Assembly (NCBI RefSeq): GCF_024713975.1
Contig: NC_091093.1
Location: forward strand, 7,599,001-7,663,000
Direction of reading: 5' to 3'
Source: Paralichthys olivaceus
Lineage: Eukaryota > Chordata > Actinopteri > Pleuronectiformes > Paralichthyidae
DNA: 64,000 nucleotides
Shown: positions 48,411 to 62,030 of the stretch, piece after piece
Numbering within the stretch: position 1 is the stretch's first letter
Layout: each line of letters begins with the position of its first letter
Translations under genes and position numbers: made by a program
Notes under the pieces: model-generated
Seen by the model: only the letters and a program-made list of their open reading frames with translations
Database searches by the model: none
What the model was told of the DNA's origin: nothing

Positions 48411-51400
48411 ACTCATAGTTACAATTTGCAGTTATTTATATTTCTATCCCTCTTGATTTTATTGTTTATTTATTATTATTGTCATTATGAATAACTTTTC
48501 ATTTATGATGCATGTCAACGATGACAAGTAACAGCAATAGGTGTGCTTCCTTCACCCTGACCATGACCTAACAGGAGCACAGGCACCAGACTGGAAGCCA
48601 TGTTAGTCTACTAGCTGTTTTATGTTCTCTTTTTTTTACCACATAAAAAAGTAATTGTTGTCATGGGAAAACGTCCTCATGGGCTTGATCAAACTGTTGT
48701 GCCGGTCCTGTACATTGGATATCCAGTGTGTAGCAGAGCATTGAATGAGTGCCTGAGTGAGTTCTACAGTCCAGCAGTCCACCAACAGTGTGCAGTTACT
48801 GGGGTTTGGTTTTTACACAAGCTTGAGTTTTAATATCCTGAAACAGACCAGAGTGGTTCTTTACCTCATAGATGACTAAAGGTTAAAAAAATAATGGTTG
48901 TTTTTCAGAGTTAAGCACAGTCAGCTTGTGAAAAGAGTGAGTCGAGGTTCGTAAGAAAATAGTGGAAAATAATCCGCAGTCTGTTGGCTGAATGGTTCTA
49001 ATCATCCACAAAGTTAATAAGTAATACCAGCCAAAGGAATCACTGGTATTTCCCCGTGCCAGCAGAGAGAGATAATCTTGTGAGTGGGAATGTTTATCTT
49101 GGGGGCCCAAAGTCACATATTTTCATGGAGTAAAAAACTATAACAAAGAGCCATGTGACCGCGCCTGTTTCATGGTGTGATTTTAACACACTCTCTTCTC
49201 CACTTCCCTGCAAGTAATGCGTATAAGTATACAAAGGCCATGCAAGGTGGCATGCACAGGATTTGAAATTATTAAAGATTTATAAGCATAATTTGTATGT
49301 TTTTTTTCTTTGTAAATTAAAATAGGACTAAATAGTAGAAGAAATATTGTTTTTGCACTGCACTGGTGACATCTGGTAAGTCCTGAATTAAAGCTTAGTC
49401 TGGACAATATGGAGAAATACATCACCAGCCTGTATTTACATCATCACTCTCTTCTTACACTAAAGTTTTCCTTTCCTATTTCAACAAACTTTTCTGTGCA
49501 GGCTCAATAAAGTTAATCTTGTCTAAAAAAAGAAGGAAGGTAAACTACTACACACCGTGGCACACTTTTGCATCTACTACTGTATCATTCCTGCACATGG
49601 ACCTGTATAACCTGTAACCAGCTCTATGGTCTCAGCTCCACGCAGTATTGATGAGCTTCAGCCAGCTGGAGAAACTGCAGAGTTTACAACCAGTGCAGCC
49701 TATGCTGGATATTGGCAGACGATGAATATATCCAAACATGAGCCAAGAAGTCAAACTGGGACTTTACAGCATATAAACCATTCCCTCTAAAAACAAAAAG
49801 AATTGTACACATTAGGTGATATTTACTTTTTGCACAAGTGTGGTAACTAATCCTGTTATATGAAGCTTTTTCTTAGCAATTAAAAGTGGTGGAGCTGCGA
49901 GAGGAGTAACGCAGAAAGAGAGGCAACAGCTGGATGCTTTATATTAGTTTTGGCCTTGATCGATCATTGGTTTTCACAAGCAGCATCACATACCTGCTTT
50001 GATGGTGTCTGTTCTGCATTAATACACCATGTGTGATCAGTCAAGGGAAAAATCTTTTGTTGTTTCGTCAGTGTAAAAGTCTTCCCCATCTGCATGCCCT
50101 AGTGTCCTTCGGCATGACACTGATCTCATAATTGGCAATAAACTGTACTGTGCTTTGAGTGATCCACAAAACTAGAAAAGCTCTATATAAACACAGACCA
50201 GATCATTTAAAAAGGAACAACAGAGATGCCAAAGATGTAAAAATGAATGCACAGGTAAACATTGCAAACACAACTTGCTACAAAAAGATTACCGTGGCAT
50301 GAAGCATGTTGGATAAATTCAGTACATACCAAACCCTGTGTAGCTGGATGTCCAACGCAAGCCCTGGTGTGAGTCTGCATGAGATGCACAAGTTGAGCTG
50401 GAGTGATCATTGCTGATGTGAAACACTCAGTCTGCATCTGTGAGGGTGGAGGTGGGAGGTGTTGAGAGTTACTCCCTCAACCCCCCCCCCAAAACAAATT
50501 TCGGGAACGGGAGGATGAAAGAATGAGGCTGTATCAACTGTGACCACATTGTGGTTGAACAGACATAAGTCGTACGATCCTCAAAGGTGGAGTGGACTGA
50601 GCATTTGATGATGACTTTCATATGATGCTGTCTGACCACGCTGACACATCTGGTGTGATGATACGTGAAAAGAATCTTTGCTGTTACTGTGAACGGAAAA
50701 AGCAAAGTCACTGTGTAATTTAATTTATTTTAATATCTTGACAAGGAGCGTCTTACACATAGACATATTTCCTTCCTCTGGAAGCTCGACAGGATTAGGG
50801 AGGGTTTATATACCAGCAGACTTCGCTCGGATGTGAGCCCGATTCTATCAAACCACTAAATAAAAACATGTGACACAAACACACACCAAGAAAGGTCAAC
50901 ATAAGTTTGAACAGATGTTTGCTAGCTTGTATCATTGACTCGTCAAAACCTACGTACACTCACACAGTTTTTACATTTGCCACACTGAGCACAATCTGCA
51001 CCCAGGAGAACAACAGCACTTTACACAAATCACAAGGATGTCAACATTCACAATATATTACAGAGAAGGAAAAATAAATTGTGAAAGCAGCCAAGCAGAG
51101 GAGTCTAATCCCAGCTGGCATGAACACCCGCCTGGAACAGAAGATAAAGATGTGTTTAAGTAATTATAGCCCGATGCAGAGGCCAAAGGGTCATATTACA
51201 GTGAACTGTGCTCATTCCTCCAGACAGGAGGGAATGTTTTCAGAACAGAGCCACCTTTGATGAATGTCAGGGATCTGGATGAGTTGTGTGGATAAATACG
51301 CACCGGATCTATGGTCATTTTTCTTTTGAAAGGGGGCAGGAAATCAACAGGACAGCTACAAAACACACAAAGAATAACAGAAAGTGTAAAGATACCGATA

Positions 51401-51677
51401 TTAATTCTTCTTGTGGCTTTATAGACACAAAATGTACATGATTGTGCAAATCCCTCATAACTGTATTTGCATACAGCAGAACTCAAAAGCAATCCACAGC
51501 TTATCTCCTGTACATGAAAAGACTGGAATGAGGGGGAGAGTAAGCTGCTGTGGTTCTTAAGTACATATATAAAATCAGTTTTCTCCATTTTAGCTGCAGG
51601 GCTGGGTGGATAAGAACAGCAGAGAAATGGTGAGATCAGTAGTACATCGGCCCCGCAGAGCTCAGCTGAGGTGCTTC

Positions 51678-54600
51678 TCAGAACGGGGAGAGGCTCGGCA
51701 CTTTGATATTGATGTCTCCGATGTTGATGTTGCGGGGAATCTCCGGCAGGTTCATGTTCTTCACAGCAGAAACAGCGCGAGCTGGAGCCGCTGATAGACC
51801 TCCCTGCCCAAACGAAACAACACAGAACATAAAGCTACAGTGGAAGTCTTACATGATTAAAGCAGCTTCTACATTATTCTGATGACAGTTGTTGTTTAGA
51901 AAGAATCCTGATGAAAGAAAACACCAACAGTGTTTTAATGCATACCAATAGATTCGTTGAAAGAATCCAAGTCATGGGAGCGTGAGTAAACGACTCACCC
52001 AGCTCTGTCCAGAGGGGGGCGACAACATTCCAGGAAGTCGCTGTTCCCCGCCACTATAAAACTTCAATCCGACACTTAAAGGCTTTTTTAAAATGAGTTT
52101 TAGATTTACAGGTTGAATATGAACTTAGGACAGAGCCAGGCCTGGCTCCTGGCTGTATCTTCAGGTGCAGCATACAGGCATTACAGTGGATTAATGCTTT
52201 TATTTGACTTTTAGCAAAATGTCAAACTATTCCTTTAATTTCAGGGTGTTGATGATGCTTCTAACATGCAACAGATGCACAAATCAAAAAAAGAAAAAGG
52301 GAACAAATATCTCTTGGGGAAAAAGCGTTGTCATACACGTAGAAGACACCGACGAAGATCTAAAGAGAGTTTGAGGTGATGAGAGGCGACAACGGTGTGT
52401 GTTTTTAAGAAAACCATGTGATCTACACAACAGAATTAATGTTACCTTCGGCCTCTGCCTGCTGCACCCGGCTGCTCCACCTATCGCCTCAATAATGCTG
52501 CGTTGTTCATGCGTGAAAGACAAACTACGGGTATAGTCTGGGCCCAATTTTCGGGACTTTATACGCAGGTCATGTCTGAAAACGGTATTTGTTGTATTTG
52601 AAGCATCGTGGAGGAACTTGTTTAAGTAGAACATGTGGTGGAAAAAATGGCAAATTCCTCACAAAAAACCCAACTAAATCTGAATATGTGAAAGATAGTT
52701 TAGAATCTCCGACGGCTCCAGACAGAGCTGTGTGAAGTGTGAGAATTCCCTCAAGTGAAGTCAACTTAAAACTACAAGTTTGACAATGAAAGAAACACGG
52801 ATGTGAAGAGGTGAGCAGATCAGAACTCTCTCTTTTTATTTATATATCTTAATTAATCTAGCTACTTAACTTATTTGGCTATGTGGAAAGGTGACTCCCC
52901 CATTCTTAGCAACTTAGCCTATTCATCTCTGATTGGACAATTGTTTCCTTAATGACAGGAGACTGGTGTCAGTGGGCACAACACAAGACACATTTGAATT
53001 TCTGACCAAATCTGAGACGTGGACAAAGATTCAGAGGTCTGTTCGTGTTTAATGTGTTCAGTGTGTTAAGTTTCATGTCTGCAAGTTGATTTCAATGGTG
53101 AGTGGTATCTGATGTGGCAGCCTGGGAAGCATAGCTCTCCCTTCAACCTGAGCTTTGGAAAATTTGCTTTAATAGTGGAAACTTTTATGGGCTAAACTGT
53201 GCAAAAACAAAATCCCTGGTATGGTTGGTACATGTGGTAATACACTGACCTCAGACTTCTCCATGCGGTTCTGCACCTCCACCTGCGCCACAATCTCGTT
53301 CATGTTGGTCTCCAGCACCATGCCTCCCATCACCACTTCCTGCAAGATATAATGGACCTGCAGACAAACAACACAGTGGTGATTGTGAAAAAAAATGACA
53401 GCAATTAAAAAAGTCTCTGTGCATGCTCGCTGTAACTTAATAATTAGGATGACACTGCACTGTCACTTTATTTGTGAAAAGAAAATTCAATAATAACACA
53501 TGGATTAGACACCAGCACACACTGGCTGCTCCACACAGCAGCCAGATGTAACTATCTGAAGTTTTTTCTCAGCCCTTGTGTGTTTCTTTTTTACCAAAGA
53601 CATGACAGAGGTATAAACGAGTCCAGCTCTCTCTGGAAAGTAGCTGCCACTGAGGGCTCATTGGGAGACAGTCTTCAGTTTCAGTCTGAAGTTTAGATTT
53701 GTGGTTGGAAAACATTTTGGGGAACATGACACTGTCTTGCATGGCAGACCTTATTTGAGTTTAAGGATGATAAACGGGAAAGAAGTCCCTGCAAAAGCTT
53801 TGAATCTTTTAGTTATTCACAAAGCCTCATTCCTGATTTTTCTCCTTGTGAGATAAACAATTGGAAAATATCTGTAATAGCAGTATAAGTCTCTTGATTT
53901 GTTCATCTCCACATGTGCATAACATGTTAATAATACAAGGTTTGTTTTAAAACCCTGCATGGGTATATAAATTATATATTTATGATGCATGCCAGTGGTG
54001 TCCAGCTAGCAAGGCTTTGCAAGAGCAATGGGTTTTCATCCTTGCAGAAGTTTTTCCAAGTTTCATCTTGGGAACATTCCTCAGGCAAAACCCCACAACA
54101 CCACATGACATCAATTTCCTGCTGGGAAAATTCAATCAAGATGGCCGAAAATGTTTCTGATTAGACTCCAGCAACACTTCCAGCTCAATTCCAAGTTCCA
54201 GGGAGAGAAAGGAGGCCTTGTTGTTGCCTGAACAATACAGAGCTTCATTCTTAAAGGAGCCCGTGCAGAATTTAAATGTATTTTTCAAATCCAACATCTG
54301 AAAAAGAGGAAACCTTGAACTCTAATGTATTTCTTTTTACCGTTCTTGGAACAGGTCCCCACGTTAAAATATTATGCAGCTCCCAAGCACAGACGTTTTC
54401 ACGAGGTTAAAAATTTCAGAACTGCAGAATCGCTCTACATCATCGTGTCAGGAGGCTGGTTTGACTTATGAGTACAAATCTTCTCCCCACACACCAAAGA
54501 GAACTGCACCATTTATAGCAATGCAGCTGTTCCTGAAAAGCAGCTGGGTGCACGGAAAAGACAGAAAAACACCTCTGCGCTGCATAACTCGAGATATGTT

Positions 54601-57600
54601 TCCCTGTAGGTCCTTCATAAAATAATGAATCCATATTAAGTTGCACTCGTGTGAACCTTTTGTTGAATATGAGAAGTAAAAGCATTTATATAATATTTCT
54701 TTGCTAGGATTGGAGCACACAAAAATATGTAACTTTTTCAACGTGAGGTTTTTAATTTTTTTGGTTGCATGTAACAGATCTAGAGCACAACGCCTCTAAT
54801 ATTCCTTGTCTCACAGATGCTGGTAGAGTCTTAAGTCTGAATCACTGGCAACAGCAGGACTGGATAAATGATTGTCCTCAGTTAACCACAGTTATGTTAC
54901 CACTTCCTGTAGCTCCTGCACAAGAATTTTGATATTTTTATTGTGAACATGAAGTGCTGATTCTGCATTAACAGCAAATTAACAGCAACTACAGACTTTT
55001 TGTAGTTTCTGACCCACAAATTAGAAATAACAGTGAATGTTGTTCTGAGACTGGAAAGGGGCCATGATTCAGAAGGTCAACATGTCTCAGACAAAGCTAC
55101 TTGTACATTTCTGTAATGCAGTGTGGCACGTTCAATACTACAATGGCTGCTTATCATTATTTTCTTTATTGATTCTTAAAAATATTATTTTAAAAAGCAA
55201 AAATCAGTCAGTCCAAATTTCTCTGATCACATAATGATATCTCCAGTTGGCTCATTTTGTCCAATCAACAGTCCAAAACAAAAGATATTCAGTTTAGCGT
55301 CATATGTGACAAAGAAAGGGTTGAAAAATTCCATCCTCTATTCAGAGAAGCTGAAAACATTTGGTCTTTTTTAGGATAACTGAAACCATTGGTCGCTATC
55401 AAACTACTAGTCAATTACCCAACTGATCACAACAGTTCTACACAAAAACACACTGTGCCTAGGAAACACTATTGAAAAGGCTTCCTTCATTGCCACTCAC
55501 CTTGTCCATGTGGAATATGAGGTCCAGCTCACAGACGTTTTCAAAGCATTTATCCAGTGTTTCCACAAACACCTACAGCGGAGAGGATTCCTTTAGTCAT
55601 CATTTATAAAACAAACACCAACATGTAGAGAAGAGTGAACCCACATATGTTACTAAAAAGGGTCATATGGGGAAGATTATAGTTGGAAATTATAATTACA
55701 TTGGAGGGCAAAACAAATATTGGATCTCCTCAGGGATTTATATTGTCTTCTGTTGCAATGACTTCTGCTTCACACTAAACATCCAACTACAGAAACAGTG
55801 ATTTTAGATATGATTCCTGTACTAATGAAGATTTTAAGGTTTACGCCATACAGGGAGATCAGAACAAACATTTGGGTTTGATAAAGGTTAATGTCTTTAG
55901 TTAAGAACTGTAAAGTGAGTGCACTGATGAAAAGAATGAAGGAGAGATGTTTAAGGAAAATGTTACGGCATGAAAATATCTTTCCTGAGCCGTGTGTGGA
56001 GCCTGTGTTTGTGATCAGGGTTTCCTCCTTTATATTTTGTTAGTTCACGAGTTTTACATTCAAAAAGATTTCAGTTGATCAAGAGAAATATTTTTATTTC
56101 CAAAATGACACGAGAAATTAAAAGTACGTAAGTAAAGGGGTCAATGACTCCTCTTTATCAAGATAAATTAAATACAGCATCATGTGATGGAAAGCAGTTT
56201 GTGTAGTAGTTCAAGAAAGAGACAGTGTTCTTTTCAAGCTTTGGCATTTTTGTATGATGGAACAAAGGGTGATGTGGAAAAGGGGAGGTTTTACCTCAAA
56301 AACCACATATTCAATATACTTATGGAGCAGTAAAATAAACGGAAGCTGACCTGGATCAGGTCCAGAATGCCGAGCTCGCTCTCAGATGAGTCCACACAGA
56401 AGACAAAGTAGAGAGTTGCATAGTGTCGGTAGATCAGCTTGTAATCGGAGCCACCGATGAGACTGAAAAGAGATAAAACCTTTACATTCCAAGAAAATGT
56501 TATGTATTGTGTAACTCTATATTAACAGACAGGTTAATCATCATCATGTGAAGTAGCTGATCAGAGAAACGGTATGTGTGACAACTTTTGTGTGTTTGCC
56601 TCCATCTAATGGTTAAAATCGTGATACTGCATCTTCAGTCTGCCTCTGGCTCTGCTTTGATGCCAAGAAATGTCAGCTTCTGTATTGACATCAAAGTTAG
56701 TGAAGGAAAGAAAAAAAAAAACTGACCCTGGGTTTACAGTCTTTTACATTCTGTTCTGTCAAGACGTCATAACATATCATAACTGAAATTACAGGTCCGC
56801 CTAGAAGGCCCCGCCAATATAAACTTGAATGTCTCCAAATGTACATAATCTTATATCAATCCAATTACGTCAGTCTGTCCATTAAAAACAAATCTGAACA
56901 TTCAGAAGTTTAGCTGCAGCTTTTCTGCAGCTGTGCATCGAACAAGCACATCCAAGGAACTTTTTAAATATATTAAATAAATATCTGCTCTGTTCCTCAC
57001 GTCACTGTGTCTTTATACAGATCTGTTGTGAACAGCAGGGGCGGAGAAAGTATCCAAGCATATTCCTTAAGTGACAGTTCAACTAAATAGACACAAATGT
57101 ACTCAAGTAAAAGTACAGCATAAACTTTTCTATTGAGTAAAAGGAAGTACTTGCTTTTAAATACACTTTAAGTATCAAAAGTAGAAGCACTTGCAGAGTG
57201 TAGCGCATTTCCTGACGCAATGGCCAACGACATCATTAACTGTGCCTAGAGTATTATATATATATATATAATTCAGTTAAATATAATAATGATACAGAGT
57301 CTGTCATATTAATACACAATGATGCTACTGCATACATTGTCATTGTCATAATAATGAATGGCTAAATCTCTGCAGTAGCCTCAACAACTATTAATCCATC
57401 TCTTTACTCTCATAATAAAATAACCTGTCGGCTCTGATTGGATGAGAGGACTTTTTATTCACTTATTACTTTTAAAATATTAAAAAACAACAAGTATTTA
57501 CCATAGAGTGTAATGAATATGTAGCGGAGTGTAAATTACAAATATTTGCTTATATATGTAGTGAAGTAAAATTGAATACATATTTTTAAGTACAGACACA

Positions 57601-58126
57601 TGAAGTAAATGTACTTTGTTTCCTCAAACCATTGGCACACAGCGCTACTTGCCTTCCACCCTCCAGGAAGTTGCAGACATTATCGTCTCTCTTGGAAACC
57701 AAATGGAAAGTCTCTCGAATGATCTGCTGCTGCATGTCCTCTGCCTGCGGGACACATGTGGCACACTCTGGTTAATATCCTGCAGGCACGGCCCCCCATC
57801 GAGCTGACTGATACAGTTACATAGGGACCTTGTGGCACCAGAAGACAACACAGCAGTCACACGCTGCGACAACGAGCTAAGATCTGACAGCAGGAGAACC
57901 CTGAGCCAACATCGTTAACATCTCTACAATGTGTAAACGATACGTGTGTTACATGTTTGTGAAATCACGTCTACTGACACCGTTACACGAGGGAGTGGAG
58001 ACAGCTGTAAATCCAAAACATGCTAATGTTGTGAAGATCAGCCCCAAACATACTCACAAAATACTGATAGAATCGAATCAGCCGCGGTTTCCCGTGGTTG
58101 TTAAATATCAAAATGGCCTTAATCAT
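51678..58126 (-). CDS. ap3s2: AP-3 complex subunit sigma-2
   Basis: Six exons (high to low): 58126-58058, 57744-57653, 56462-56351, 55572-55501, 53357-53250 and 51803-51678, totalling 579 nt (192 aa plus stop) with consistent phases. The protein starts MIKAILIFNNHGKPRLIRFY and includes QQQIIRETFHLVSKRDDN, GGSDYKLIYRHYATLYFVF, VDSSESELGILDLIQ, FENVCELDLIFHMDKVHYIL and NMNLPEIPRNINIGDINIKV. This is the small (sigma) longin-fold chain of the AP-3 adaptor, which sorts cargo from endosomes to lysosomes and related organelles. Human AP3S2 is 193 aa. Sigma-1 and sigma-2 are very close; linkage to anpep/mesp supports AP3S2, as in human 15q26. The last residues (VPSLSPF) differ slightly from mammals. 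Intron 2 begins GCAAGT (GC-AG), required by the reading phase. Confidence 0.95.
51804..53249 (-). other. ap3s2 intron 5
   Basis: 1.4 kb, donor GTCAGT and acceptor TTGGGCAG. No gene-like frame or defined repeat seen. Confidence 0.7.
53358..55500 (-). other. ap3s2 intron 4
   Basis: 2.1 kb, AT-rich, no gene-like frame. Short open frames here have no family resemblance. Confidence 0.7.
55573..56350 (-). other. ap3s2 intron 3
   Basis: 0.78 kb of AT-rich sequence without recognisable features. Confidence 0.7.
56463..57652 (-). other. ap3s2 intron 2, GC-AG type
   Basis: The donor reads GGTGGAAG|GCAAGT and the acceptor CTTTTCAG|TCTC. Shifting to the GT four bases further on would break the frame of the conserved EGGSLIGGSDYK junction. 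It contains the AGTAAAAGTA-type repeat at 57040-57622. Confidence 0.85.
57040..57622. mobile_element. AGTAAAAGTA-rich fish repeat (hAT-like MITE)
   Basis: Starts near CAGGGGCGGAGAAAGTATCC, contains CTCAAGTAAAAGTACAGCA, and ends AGTAAATGTACTTTG, as in a widespread fish non-autonomous element. The right end stops about 30 bp from the GC donor of ap3s2 intron 2. Exact ends uncertain. Confidence 0.45.
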
Positions 58127-58360
58127 TGTTACTGTTTCAAGTTTTCAAACCACTATTAGAAAAGATTCACAAAATACTATGACTTTGTCTATTTTGACAG
58201 CGTTAGCTACAATGCTAAACTTCCTCTTAGCTGCCCGGATGACTAAATTGGCAACATCCGGTTGCGTCGCCACATTCGGCCTCGAACGAGCAACACAAAT
58301 CTTTCGTTCCGGACAGAGATTTTTTCCGCCATTTAAATATCCCTGTTGCACCCAAGGATG
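58127..58360 (-). promoter_or_regulatory. ap3s2 promoter region
   Basis: CpG-containing, TATA-less sequence just upstream of the start codon, with ETS-like CCGGTT/TTCCGG cores and a YY1-type motif (minus-strand AAATGGCGG, 58326-58334), typical of housekeeping promoters. Transcription start not pinpointed. Confidence 0.45.
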
Positions 58361-60649
58361 AGTTCAATATGTGTTAAATAATAAAACGTTTTGTTCCTCA
58401 TTATGTAACGATCTAAGTGAGTTTACAGCACACGTTATGGCTTAAAACCACTCACAGAAGGTGTAATCCTGTACATGAATGTTGCATTGGTTCTCTGACT
58501 CCTCCAAACTTTACGGTTATCTCTATGTCTGATGATCATTAGACACCATGTGATGTTATACATGAGCCTCGTAGTGAATGAAGCTCATTGTCAGTTTTTG
58601 TTGAAACAGTTTTTGAGACTTTGAGTAGTGTTTTCGAGCCAACATCCCAATGACATAACCTTAGTCAACACTGTTGAGGGTTTACATTGTTTCTCTTTTC
58701 TTTGTTGCCCGTGTGTCATCACAAGTTCTGAGACCTTTACCACATTACATAATTTTGCAGTCTTTGTGACTAATGCACCAGCAACTGAGGCATCGGGTAA
58801 TTAGCGGACCTTTTGTACCTTTTGTTGCTGCCGTGAAAACTGAAAGCTTGTGATGTCACACCGGCGGTACCTTTCTTTATCATGATGTTGTAAGCTGGAA
58901 AAATAAAGCTGAAAGGAACAAAGTTCATAACCCTGGCTGACACTCAAACCACATCTAAGGCCTTAGAAATGGTTGGGTTGAATCATAATTAATTGATTAA
59001 AGTAATATGGTTATTTGACTGACAAACATATTTTAAAAATCTTCAATTCAAACATTGCAGTTGGTGATATCTTGACTAATCATTTATCCTCCATACTTAA
59101 TCAGGGTTATTGGGGTTCATATGGGATGAAAAGCAAGTTCTAGCAGAACTGATGAGAGTCAGGGATGCAGCTTGGTCTCCTTCATGGGCAGCAAAGCAGC
59201 CACATGATTTATCCCACACACTCCCAACATGATGCATGTTCCTGTAGTTTTATTGTGGAGTGTCTAAGCGCTCTTCAGCTGTGCAGTGATTTTCTTCGGT
59301 TGCCCTGCCATGGACACCATGCTCCATGATTTATGTATATTAGACTCATGAACCGAGATGTTAACCATCTCCAATGATTCCTTTAAGCCTTTAACTGTTA
59401 CCCCACTCATTATTCTACATTGTGCCTTTGAGTCATCATAAGAGTTTACCCACAGGACTAAATCATCCTCTCGACAATTTGTCTAACTGTGGACTTTTGT
59501 TTTATTCTGTATGTTTTAATCAGATGACCCATGTTGCCAGCAAATATGCCATTCAATAATGAGATATAATTAATTAAGTAAAGTAAAATAAATAGATAAA
59601 CTGAACAATGGGGAAACATGTATTTTGTGTGTCACAATGAATACTTGTCGCATTCATGTTGGGTTAATTATATGCCCCTCAGTTTGTTGCATGTCCCTCA
59701 CACATGTTGCTTTCGACTTTCGACTTTCAGCTCTGTGAAGTTAATTTTTTTTTTAGGAGGAATCTGGCTCTATATAGTAATCCACACATATCCTTTGTTT
59801 TCATTTCCAACTCCTAACACTTATACTTAAACTGTTTGATACAAATTCCAGCCAGCCATTCAGTTTAGCTTCAGGTTGTTCGTAAACCAGCAATCCATCA
59901 TGATTTCTTTTTAAATAGAATTTTCTGGGTGCTGGTCTAAATTGAACCGATTTGAACAGTGTTTGCGTTTTACCTCAGGTGCTGCTCTCATCAAGATCAT
60001 TGTGGAACTCTTTCTAAAGCTTGATGGACATATTTTACATCAGCAGATGCTTCTTGTTAAACTCAAAGTGTCTGTTTTTTAGTATCCACACCTCCAAACT
60101 TGTTTCACTGACTGTTTGCTGACTCCATGACTCCAGTTAACTTTTGTCTTTGTCATTAGCTGAAGGGTTCACGGACTCTTTCCTCTGTGAATGTTGAAAT
60201 GATGGGCCCAGTATGGACAAGAATGAAACAATTATTTGTGTGTATGAGTAAAAATATATTATTTGTTCATCACTGAAACTAAGATAGATGTGTGACCATA
60301 TTTTGAGACAAATTATACACATATACAAGTGACTTAAAAAAGTTCACCTCATGATATATTTCAAAGTCTTACACTAGAAATATACCATGCAAGGCCTCAT
60401 ATTTTGTGTGTGTGGTAGTGATGATTGTAGCTATAATACGACATATCACATTTGTAACCTAGAGGTATCAAGATACATCGTTTGCTGGTTCTCAAAGTGA
60501 AGATCCGTGCAATCATCCTGTGCAACTGCACTCAGGTACTTTGCTGTACATATAATATTCCATCTGTAGTGAAAGATGTATAGTGAGTTCATATGCTCTG
60601 TATTTTATTTTTTCAAATAATTTTATAATTTCACATGTTCACCTTTGGT
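58361..60649. other. Intergenic region beyond ap3s2
   Basis: No gene recognised. It includes the first copy of a duplicated segment (59682-60187). Confidence 0.55.
59682..60187. repeat. Duplicated segment, copy 1
   Basis: Collinear with 62763-63317 in the same orientation, sharing CAGCAATCCATCATGATTT, GTTTTACCTCAGGTGC, ATCAGCAGATGCTTCTTGTT and CCACACCTCCAAACTTGTTT among others, with small indels and substitutions. Confidence 0.85.
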
Positions 60650-60981
60650 TTTATCTTATCTTATCTTATCATGTCTCATCTCATCTTATCTTATCTTGTC
60701 TCATCTCATCTTATCTTATCTCATCTCATCTCATCTCATCTCATCTCATCTCATCTCATCTCATCTCATCTCATCTCATCTCATCTCATCTCATCTCATC
60801 TCATCCCATCTCATCTCATCTCATCTCATCTCATCATATCTTATCTTATCTTATCTCATCTCATCTCATCTCATCTCATCTCATCTCATCATATCTTATC
60901 TTATCTTATCATATCTCATCTCATCTCATCTCATCTTATCTTATCTTATCTTATCTTATCTTATCTTATCATATCTTATCA

Positions 60982-61012
<31 letters not shown>

Positions 61013-61071
61013 GTCTCATCTCATCTTATCTTATCTTATCTTATCTTATCTTATCATATCTTATCATATCT

Positions 61072-61107
<36 letters not shown>

Positions 61108-61130
61108 GTCTCATCTCATCTCATCTCATC
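60650..61130 (+). repeat. Pentanucleotide satellite (TTATC/TCATC)n
   Basis: About 96 units of a 5-bp repeat in alternating blocks of TTATC and TCATC, with rarer ATATC, TAATC and TTGTC variants. It is stop-free in three forward frames, which accounts for the long artefactual open frames here. Confidence 0.97.
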
Positions 61131-61429
61131 TTACCTAACTAATATTTTAACATACATGTCAGTGTGGGAGAAAAGTGAATATAGAGACTGAATACAGCGT
61201 CTACAGTTTATGGAGTGTATCTAATGCTACACAGCATCACAAGTGTCATGTAAGACAGAGGGTTATCATACAAACCCTATCAGCAGATCAGCAGATCAGC
61301 ACTCTATCAGCAGATCATTGACCCACAACAAGGGTACGTTCAATCTGGGCCAGACACCATTCTGTATTTCTGCGTGATCAGCCTTCAGCTGCATCACAAT
61401 GTCAGAGCACATTTCCTGCTCTGATTTCA

Positions 61430-62030
61430 TATCCATTAATTCTCTGTTGTATGTTTTTCATCATTAGTGCTGCAAAGCCACTGTGCTGTTGTCTGCATAT
61501 CATCTATTATTTCCCCACTAAATTCCCTTCCTCCTGCATGAGCACAGTAGAAAACAAACAGACGCTCATTAGCATGTGTGACCCGTTGGTGGTAAACAGG
61601 CTTATTTCCACATGAGTGCAGTGCGAGAATGGATTCCACCGGGACGGTCGAGGTAGGTGGGCCCGCCGGCTGCCTTCATGGGGACTTTAATAGGCACTTA
61701 ACAAATGCAAGTGGACAAGCACAACATTCTCTGGCACAGGGGGGGTCATGTTGGTACAGTGAGCACTTGTTAGAGGGTGACTCACTGTATTTGGACTCCT
61801 GGGTGGTCACCGATATTCACTTCATTTTTAATGTGCATTTTTTCCCTTTCTCCTCTCAGTGCTAATTGTTGGATTGTGATGGATGCCGGGCGCTGTCTGC
61901 CAGGGCTGAGGTAATGTGTGGCGTCCAAATGATGCCTCTGTGCTCTGCTCTGTGAAGTGATGAAAGCAGCCTGTAATTACAGGGATAATCAAAACTGTCA
62001 GGGGCTCTTCTATGGATGGTTTTGTTTACT
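61430..62030. promoter_or_regulatory. Candidate conserved non-coding block
   Basis: High-complexity, unique-looking sequence with many homeodomain-type cores (CATTAATTC, TCATTAGCAT, CTAATTG, TGTAATTACA) and a GC-rich patch at 61640-61675, set between repeats. No coding frame is convincing. Conservation is not testable here. Confidence 0.3.

Larger units (their letters stand above)
42051..51677. other. Gene-poor interval between anpep-B and ap3s2
   Basis: No gene recognised. Contents are an endonuclease-domain retroelement remnant (44545-45060), two MITE copies (46290-46659, 47435-47712), a LINE 3' remnant (47880-48410), and at the right end the 3'UTR of ap3s2. Just upstream of anpep-B, GTTAAT and ATTAAC cores (42132-42151) resemble HNF1 half sites but with the wrong spacing. 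Confidence 0.5.

Noticed and set aside
60583-61138. Three overlapping plus-strand open frames of 141-167 codons
   Set aside because: They are the pentanucleotide satellite read in three frames (Ser/His/Leu/Ile repeats); no start context or family.
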